NCBI GenBank assembly: GCA_963695415.1
Contig: CAVOGL010000007.1
Location: forward strand, 310,001 to 374,000
Source: CAVXWV01 sp963695415
Lineage (GTDB): Bacteria > Chloroflexota > Anaerolineae > Anaerolineales > UBA4823
Direction of reading: 5' to 3'
DNA length: 64,000 nt
Part shown: positions 58,818-64,000 of the stretch, piece by piece
Layout of the letters: each line of letters begins with the position of its first letter
How positions within the stretch are numbered: the first letter of the stretch is position 1
Translations under genes and position numbers: made by a program
Notes under the pieces: generated by a model
The model's input: the letters and a program-made list of their open reading frames with translations, nothing else
Told to the model about the DNA's origin: nothing
The model's database searches: none

Positions 58818-60121
58818 TCAAACATCCAAATCATTATTATCTATCACTTTCTTTCGTTTTATAACTATAAATGCAATTATTGAGAATGCCAGGTTGGCGA
58901 AAATTCTCCCGATAGCGGCACCAATTGCACCGAATAAAAAAAGAAAGATGACCGGAAATACTACTCCCCAGACAGCGCTCGTACCACGGATTATATACTG
59001 GCTTCTTTCATCTTGTTCTGTCCTGAAAAACATTTCCACCATGTTACCGGGCATGGCGGCAAGAATAGCCACGAAGAGAATATCCATATAAACAAGACTG
59101 CCTGCGTAACTTGGCGGTAACAATACCGGTACCAGCCAATGTGCAAGTAAAGAAATCAAAATACTGGTTCCTGTCAAAGCAATCATCAGGAGGAATTCCC
59201 TCGCGGACGAATTGTTTGATTCTCTTCTTCCTTGGAATGAGGACTAGAACAGGATAGCGAATGGTTGCATAAATCCTCCATAATCGACGTATTTGCTCTT
59301 GCAGAATTAAAGCAATGGAGTAATCAGCCATCACCTCCAAAGGCTGAAAAAGACCAACCAGGAAAGCGTCCACCCTGGATTGGAGTACACTGATCCCGGT
59401 GATAGCTGTTAAATGCTTTCCGTAACGCACGATCTCTTTCTCGTCGTCCGGTTCGAATGCTTTCGAATTCTCGTTTTTGCAGTGCGATGATCAGTAGCAC
59501 AACCACAGAAAGCTGCATTGCAGCGGAGGCTGCCTGGTTGAAGGTATAGAATGTGATGATCTGGTTGATGAAGTAAAATGACAAGAATAATGGCAGAAAT
59601 CCGAAGAAATCTGTGAGAGCCTCAAGGACGCGGTACCAGAATAAACCTTTAAAATTCTGGACTGCGCCAAGGATACCGGCCGAAGAAGTTAATGCATATG
59701 TGAATGGAAAACTTAGAGCCGTAATGAGGAATAACCAGGCAGTTTGGTTCTCGCCTTTGATATACCAGAAAACCGCTCCAGCACCAAACGCAATAGAACT
59801 GAGCAGCGACCATCGCAGGCGATGAATGACTCCAATTTTAAAGGCGCGTAAGTGTCCCTTGGAGACATAATGGTAAGCTGAACTGTCTATACCGGGGAGT
59901 GATAAAAGGTTAACAAAAGGCAGCCAGGAGAGCACGATCCCAAGCACTCCCACCTGATCTTTCGGGATCATCCAGGTAACCAGGGGGATGCGCAGTGCGC
60001 CTAAACCTGTAACAATGATGTTTGCCAACAGCAACAATCCACTGGCATTTACCAGGTAAGTTACAGATTTACTAGTCAGTTTTTCAATGAGTTCGGTTTT
60101 CCAACCCTTTTTGAAGTCCAC
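58818..60121 (-). CDS. polysaccharide flippase-like membrane protein, MOP superfamily (two frameshifts)
   Basis: Multi-pass membrane protein of the Wzx/MurJ-like superfamily that would move lipid-linked oligosaccharide across the membrane. N-terminal part MDFKKGWKTELIEKLTSKSVTYL with helices to about 59465; middle part EIVRYGKHLTAITGISVLQSRVDAFLVG; C-terminal part MIALTGTSILISLL through GAIGAAIGRIFANL to 58818. Frames change at about 59455-59465 and at the CCC 59198-59200, each by one extra base. Joined about 434 residues, typical of the family. Confidence 0.85.
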
Positions 60122-60231
60122 TGTTGACTAATCATACTCCAATTGGCTCATTCTTTCTTATGGTAAGATTCGCAAATATCAACATGGAAGTGATTATCCA
60201 TTTCTTATGGTAACCAGAATTCTACGGCTTT

Positions 60232-63200
60232 TTGTTAGGTTTGATGGAGGCGACCTGGTTAGGGGCGTTGATTGTCATCCCAATATTCTTCAATATTTAT
60301 TCCAGCAGGATTTTCGAACCTGATAAGACTGCAATATTACGTTCGCTTGCATTGGTTGGTTTAGGTATTCTGGTTATTAATAAGCTGAGTGAAACCAACA
60401 TTGGTGACACTCACCCGAACGTGAAAGAACCCATCTTCTCTCGTGCCAAAATGTTCATGGCACGCCCTATGATGTTGCCTGTTGCTGCGATTGCTGTTAG
60501 TTACCTGGTTGCCACATTATTTTCTGTGATCCCCCAAACCAGTCTTTGGGGATCTTACCAAAGGCTACAGGGGGTTTACACTATATTTTCCTACATGGTA
60601 ATTTTCTATTGCGTTTATTTTGGGATACGCACACGTGCGCAGCTCGAAAGGCTGTTAACAACCGCAATTATCACCAGTTTTCCGATCAGTTTATATGGAA
60701 TCGCCCAGAGATACGGTCTGGACTCGATCCCTTGGGCAGGAAACGTGACGGACCGGATTGCAGCCAACATGGGTAATTCAATTTTTGTGGCTGCATTCCT
60801 GATTATGGTGATGCCGTTAACATTGGTGAGAGTGGTGGATTGTTTTCGACGGGGTAAAACAAATGGGAAAGTGGATACAGGTAAACTAACAGAGGGAGGG
60901 GGATACTCACTCATCGCCATCAGCCAGATTATGGCAGTCTATTTTAGTGGGAGCCGTGGTCCCTGGTTGGGAGCAGCTGCTGGTTTTATCGTGTTATTCT
61001 TGGGAATAACATTTGTTTGGGGGAAGAAGTGGTTATTGGTTTCTGGAAGTCTTATGGTTGGTTTGATCATGATAGTTATTATCGTGATGAATATCCCTGG
61101 AGGCCCACTGGAAGACCTGCGATCACTGCCAAGAATTGGTAGACTGGGACAACTTCTCGATGTTGACAGCCGGACTGGCAGGGTAAGAACATTAATTTGG
61201 GAGGGTGCATCCCAGTTATTTTTACCACATGATGCTTTAGGCTTCCCGGATGGTTCATTGGACAGGTATAACCTGATCCGCCCCATAGTGGGTTACGGAC
61301 CGGAGAGTATGTTCGTGGCTTTCAACCGTTTTTATCCTCCAGGATTGACTGAGGTTGAGAAACGCAATGCTTCTCCCGACCGATCTCATAATGAGGTTTG
61401 GGATGTGCTCATATTTAACGGGGTCTTAGGTTTTGGAGCCTTCTTCCTTCTCTACGGCTCGATTGCGTTTTATGCTTTAAATTGGTCAGGATTCATACGG
61501 ACAAAGCATCACAAATCCTTATTCTGGGTCTGCTTACTCCTTGGGGCAGTTCTGGTCACCACATTGGTGGTGATTTGGAGGGACTGGTCCTATTTTGCGA
61601 TTGGTTTCCCTGGAGGATTGCTTTTAGGTCTCATAGTGTTCATGTATATTCGAAATCTTAACCAAGAAAACCAAATCGATGATCAAAGTGAACAATACAG
61701 GAAATTGGTGTTACTGGGTGTTTTCGCAGGCATTGTAGCCCATTACCTGGAATTGGTTTTTGGATTTGGCATAACAACCACCAGACTTTATTTTTGGGTA
61801 TTTGTTGCTGCCCTGGTTATCATTGGATCCGTCCTGCATAAAAAACAATTCTCCTCTGATAAAGAGACTGTGTTTGCCGTAGAGTTGGGATTAGCGTTAG
61901 GGCAACCTGTAAATAAATCCATCCGTGGCGGAAAACCCGAAGCATATCTCAAGCAAGGTAAAAAGAACAGATCCAGAAATCAAAATAAGCAAAGTGGCTT
62001 CGAAGAAAATCTTCGCTCTTACTCTCCCGGTTTTATTTCTGCCATATTAATGTGCACCCTGATTTATGATTTCCCAGGAGTCCGCCGTTCATTTGTTACT
62101 TTTTCCAACCTCTCCCAGAGCGCTGAAGGAGCGAAACAGCTTGCATTATTGATTATGTGTCTTCTCAGCTGGCTTATCCCTACATATCTATTAATAAAGG
62201 GAAGTTTCGATGAGAACAGCTTTTCAGGGGGAAAAATATCACATTTACTGATCAACTTTCTCATCCCTGTCTTTACCGCAAGTATTTATTTAGTCTATCT
62301 CACCGGGACATTGAACAGGTTAGCCAATAACCTGCCTACATCTATCCAAGAGGTGATGAACCAGGTTCGTGGATATGAAACAGTCTTTATTACTTTCTTT
62401 GCACTTCTGCTGATCCTTATTGCCGCGCTAGGCGCTAGTCTGACAAGAAATAATACACAAAAAGATTTACAAAGTGCCAGGATCGGGTTGATCATCTCAC
62501 CGTTGGTGGTTGGAATCGTGGTGGCAGGGATTGTCTTCGGGAACATCCGCGTAGTACAGGCGGACATTTCTTTCAAATCAGCCAGTTCTTTTTCCAGCCC
62601 TGAAAACCTTCCTGTTGCCGTCGAAATTTATAAACGGGCGATCTTCCTGGCACCCAGCGAGGATCATTATTATTTGTTCCTTGTAAAGGCATATTTTGAC
62701 CAGACCAGCAGTACTCAAGACAGTGAGACCAAAATCAACCTTGTCCGCACCGCGGAAGCAGATATGCTCAAAGCGATTGAAATCAACCCCCTCAATACCG
62801 ATCACACTGCAAACCTTGCCAGGTTATACACTTATTGGACCGGATTTGTTGAAAGCGATGAAGAAAGGGCCAGGTTGGCGCAAAAGGCTCTTGACCATTA
62901 CCAGACAGCCGTTTCATTAAGCCCGTACAATTCGAGGCTATTGGGAGAAATGGCGCTGCTTTACTTGAACCAACTGGCTGATCCTGAAGAAAGCATATCA
63001 ATTTTAGAGCGAGCATTGGACATTGATCCAGGATACGATTGGCTTCTAGGAATTTATGGGGAAACCCTATTCCGTATTGCTGAAAGCTCACCGGAAAATT
63101 CGCAAAAAAGACTCGAAAGTTATCGACTCTCACTGGATGCCTTCATGCGTAGTTACATCCAGACGAATCCAGCGGATCAGCAGTCGCTCTATCGAACGTC

Positions 63201-63453
63201 CCTGTCTATCGCCAGAACAAATTCACGTTTGGGAAGATTGAAGCAGGCTGTGGAATATTACGAAAAAGCTTTGATCCATAACCCTGAAACGCCGGACGCC
63301 TGGCGAATTTATGAACTGTTAGCGAACCTGAGCCTGCAGGATAAAAATATCAGACGAGCACTGGCTTACGCCCAGCTTGGTTTAAATTCTGCCCCGGAAG
63401 ACCAAAGGCACCGTTTTGAGAGCCTGATCGAATTTCTTGCCGATTCTCCGTGA
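60232..63453 (+). CDS. O-antigen-ligase-like membrane protein with C-terminal TPR domain
   Basis: 1073 residues from TTG 60232; the first ATG is 60244. N-terminal membrane helices (FNIYSSRIFEPDKTAIL), the Wzy_C-type segment (YFSGSRGPWLGAAAGF, SPDRSHNEVWDVLIFNGVLG) and more helices to about 780. Then TPR-like repeats (AEADMLKAIEINPLN, ALDHYQTAVSLSPYN, AVEYYEKALIHNPETPD). Likely ligates or polymerises surface glycans. An ATG at 60207 in another frame gives VTRILRLFVRF before the same region, so one more indel near 60236-60246 may hide the true start. Confidence 0.85.
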   Translation: MLGLMEATWLGALIVIPIFFNIYSSRIFEPDKTAILRSLALVGLGILVINKLSETNIGDTHPNVKEPIFSRAKMFMARPMMLPVAAIAVSYLVATLFSVIPQTSLWGSYQRLQGVYTIFSYMVIFYCVYFGIRTRAQLERLLTTAIITSFPISLYGIAQRYGLDSIPWAGNVTDRIAANMGNSIFVAAFLIMVMPLTLVRVVDCFRRGKTNGKVDTGKLTEGGGYSLIAISQIMAVYFSGSRGPWLGAAAGFIVLFLGITFVWGKKWLLVSGSLMVGLIMIVIIVMNIPGGPLEDLRSLPRIGRLGQLLDVDSRTGRVRTLIWEGASQLFLPHDALGFPDGSLDRYNLIRPIVGYGPESMFVAFNRFYPPGLTEVEKRNASPDRSHNEVWDVLIFNGVLGFGAFFLLYGSIAFYALNWSGFIRTKHHKSLFWVCLLLGAVLVTTLVVIWRDWSYFAIGFPGGLLLGLIVFMYIRNLNQENQIDDQSEQYRKLVLLGVFAGIVAHYLELVFGFGITTTRLYFWVFVAALVIIGSVLHKKQFSSDKETVFAVELGLALGQPVNKSIRGGKPEAYLKQGKKNRSRNQNKQSGFEENLRSYSPGFISAILMCTLIYDFPGVRRSFVTFSNLSQSAEGAKQLALLIMCLLSWLIPTYLLIKGSFDENSFSGGKISHLLINFLIPVFTASIYLVYLTGTLNRLANNLPTSIQEVMNQVRGYETVFITFFALLLILIAALGASLTRNNTQKDLQSARIGLIISPLVVGIVVAGIVFGNIRVVQADISFKSASSFSSPENLPVAVEIYKRAIFLAPSEDHYYLFLVKAYFDQTSSTQDSETKINLVRTAEADMLKAIEINPLNTDHTANLARLYTYWTGFVESDEERARLAQKALDHYQTAVSLSPYNSRLLGEMALLYLNQLADPEESISILERALDIDPGYDWLLGIYGETLFRIAESSPENSQKRLESYRLSLDAFMRSYIQTNPADQQSLYRTSLSIARTNSRLGRLKQAVEYYEKALIHNPETPDAWRIYELLANLSLQDKNIRRALAYAQLGLNSAPEDQRHRFESLIEFLADSP

Positions 63454-64000
63454 TAATTTATTTTGCACCATTTCTCATTTCATTGGCATTTAGTCTGATC
63501 CTTGTGCCAATCGTGCGCCAGATCAGTATTAAACGAGGTTTCCTGTCCCAACCAAGGGGAGATCGGTGGCACCAAAAAGCAACACCCAGCTTTGGGGGGG
63601 TGGCAATATTTACGGCTTTTATGCTTACAATTGCCATCACGTCACTCGGTTTACGATTTTTCCAAATTGGTGGGGGTGGATTACATATCCAATGGAATAT
63701 GCTGCTGGGATCGGTCATTATATTTGCGCTTGGTTTATATGATGATATACGCGAGTTGACCCCTCCAGCCAAGCTGGTAGTTCAAATTCTGGCTGCTGCA
63801 ATCATCATTTACGAGGGTTTTTACACCCAATTTTTTACACCAAGATTTGATAACGTTTTGGTTGCGCAAATATTGAATATCCTTTTGACTTTTGTCTGGG
63901 TGATCGGCATCACCAATGCAATGAATCTGTTGGATAATATGGATGGGCTTGCTGGGGGGATTGCACTTATAACAGCCCTGGTTTTGAGCCTGATCTTCTT
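63450..64000 (+). CDS. WecA/TagO-type undecaprenyl-phosphate glycosyl-1-phosphate transferase, 3' end cut
   Basis: GTG 63450 overlaps the previous stop (GTGA); 183 residues are visible. Hydrophobic helices, RWHQKATPSFGG near residue 44, LYDDIRELTPPAKLVVQ (DDxxxLxxxxKL) and NAMNLLDNMDGLAGG are the family's cytoplasmic signature loops. It would start lipid-linked glycan synthesis by loading a sugar phosphate onto undecaprenyl phosphate. MraY itself is less likely from these loops. Confidence 0.9.
   Translation, partial: MIIYFAPFLISLAFSLILVPIVRQISIKRGFLSQPRGDRWHQKATPSFGGVAIFTAFMLTIAITSLGLRFFQIGGGGLHIQWNMLLGSVIIFALGLYDDIRELTPPAKLVVQILAAAIIIYEGFYTQFFTPRFDNVLVAQILNILLTFVWVIGITNAMNLLDNMDGLAGGIALITALVLSLIF

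Noticed and set aside
49809..64000. Genomic island or prophage bearing the polysaccharide genes
   Set aside because: No integrase, transposase, tRNA-flanked repeats or obvious base-composition jump; an ordinary surface-glycan locus is enough.

Overview
This window looks like part of a chromosome from an anaerobic bacterium of the Chloroflexota, most likely the class Anaerolineae. That placement is inferred from gene content and protein character, not from a marker-gene search. The evidence is a bacterial-type CO dehydrogenase/acetyl-CoA synthase operon, a receiver-DUF309 fusion, a secreted protein with duplicated domains ending in GYYxxNWFYNN, an O-antigen-ligase/TPR protein, and moderate GC content. 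I see no phage, insertion sequence, CRISPR array or replication origin.

Layout. 1-5260: an esterase/ATP-grasp pair (minus strand), then a phosphohexomutase, TatD nuclease and polyprenyl diphosphate synthase (plus). 5287-5464: four tandem repeats, a strong promoter and a CAU-anticodon tRNA. 5486-9090: a KDG-kinase-like sugar kinase and a membrane pyrophosphatase. 9197-21002: the core of the window, a Wood-Ljungdahl operon with its own promoter and leader. It encodes an HMA-like small protein, CooS, AcsB, AcsD, AcsC, a corrinoid-protein reductive activator, AcsE and a fused MetV-MetF. Together these reduce methylene-THF, move the methyl group to the corrinoid protein, make CO and assemble acetyl-CoA. 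21114-28542: PanB with an unidentified partner, a secreted repeat protein, Rel, MoeA, a DUF1540-like protein and a methyltransferase. 28543-34340: a complete hypABFCDE set for NiFe-hydrogenase maturation, without hydrogenase structural genes in view. 34447-38843: VKOR, TrmFO, an M28 peptidase lipoprotein and HflX. 38845-49435: a compact minus-strand array (pckA, aminotransferase, hisS, mgsA, two peptidases, SIS isomerase, prs, rph and a 49-residue membrane protein). 49809-64000: a surface-polysaccharide region with a nucleotidyltransferase-GHMP kinase fusion, a GDP-mannose 3,5-epimerase-like enzyme, five glycosyltransferases, a flippase, an O-antigen ligase/TPR protein and the start of a WecA/TagO-type transferase.

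Quality. Ten clear single-base frameshifts (pgcA-like, tatD, hppA twice, acsC, trmFO, hflX, a glycosyltransferase, the flippase twice) and one in-frame TAG (hypF) interrupt otherwise well-conserved genes. Most lie in or beside short homopolymers. I read them mainly as sequence or assembly errors in a metagenomic or single-pass assembly, not as gene decay, so the affected genes are annotated as joined reading frames.
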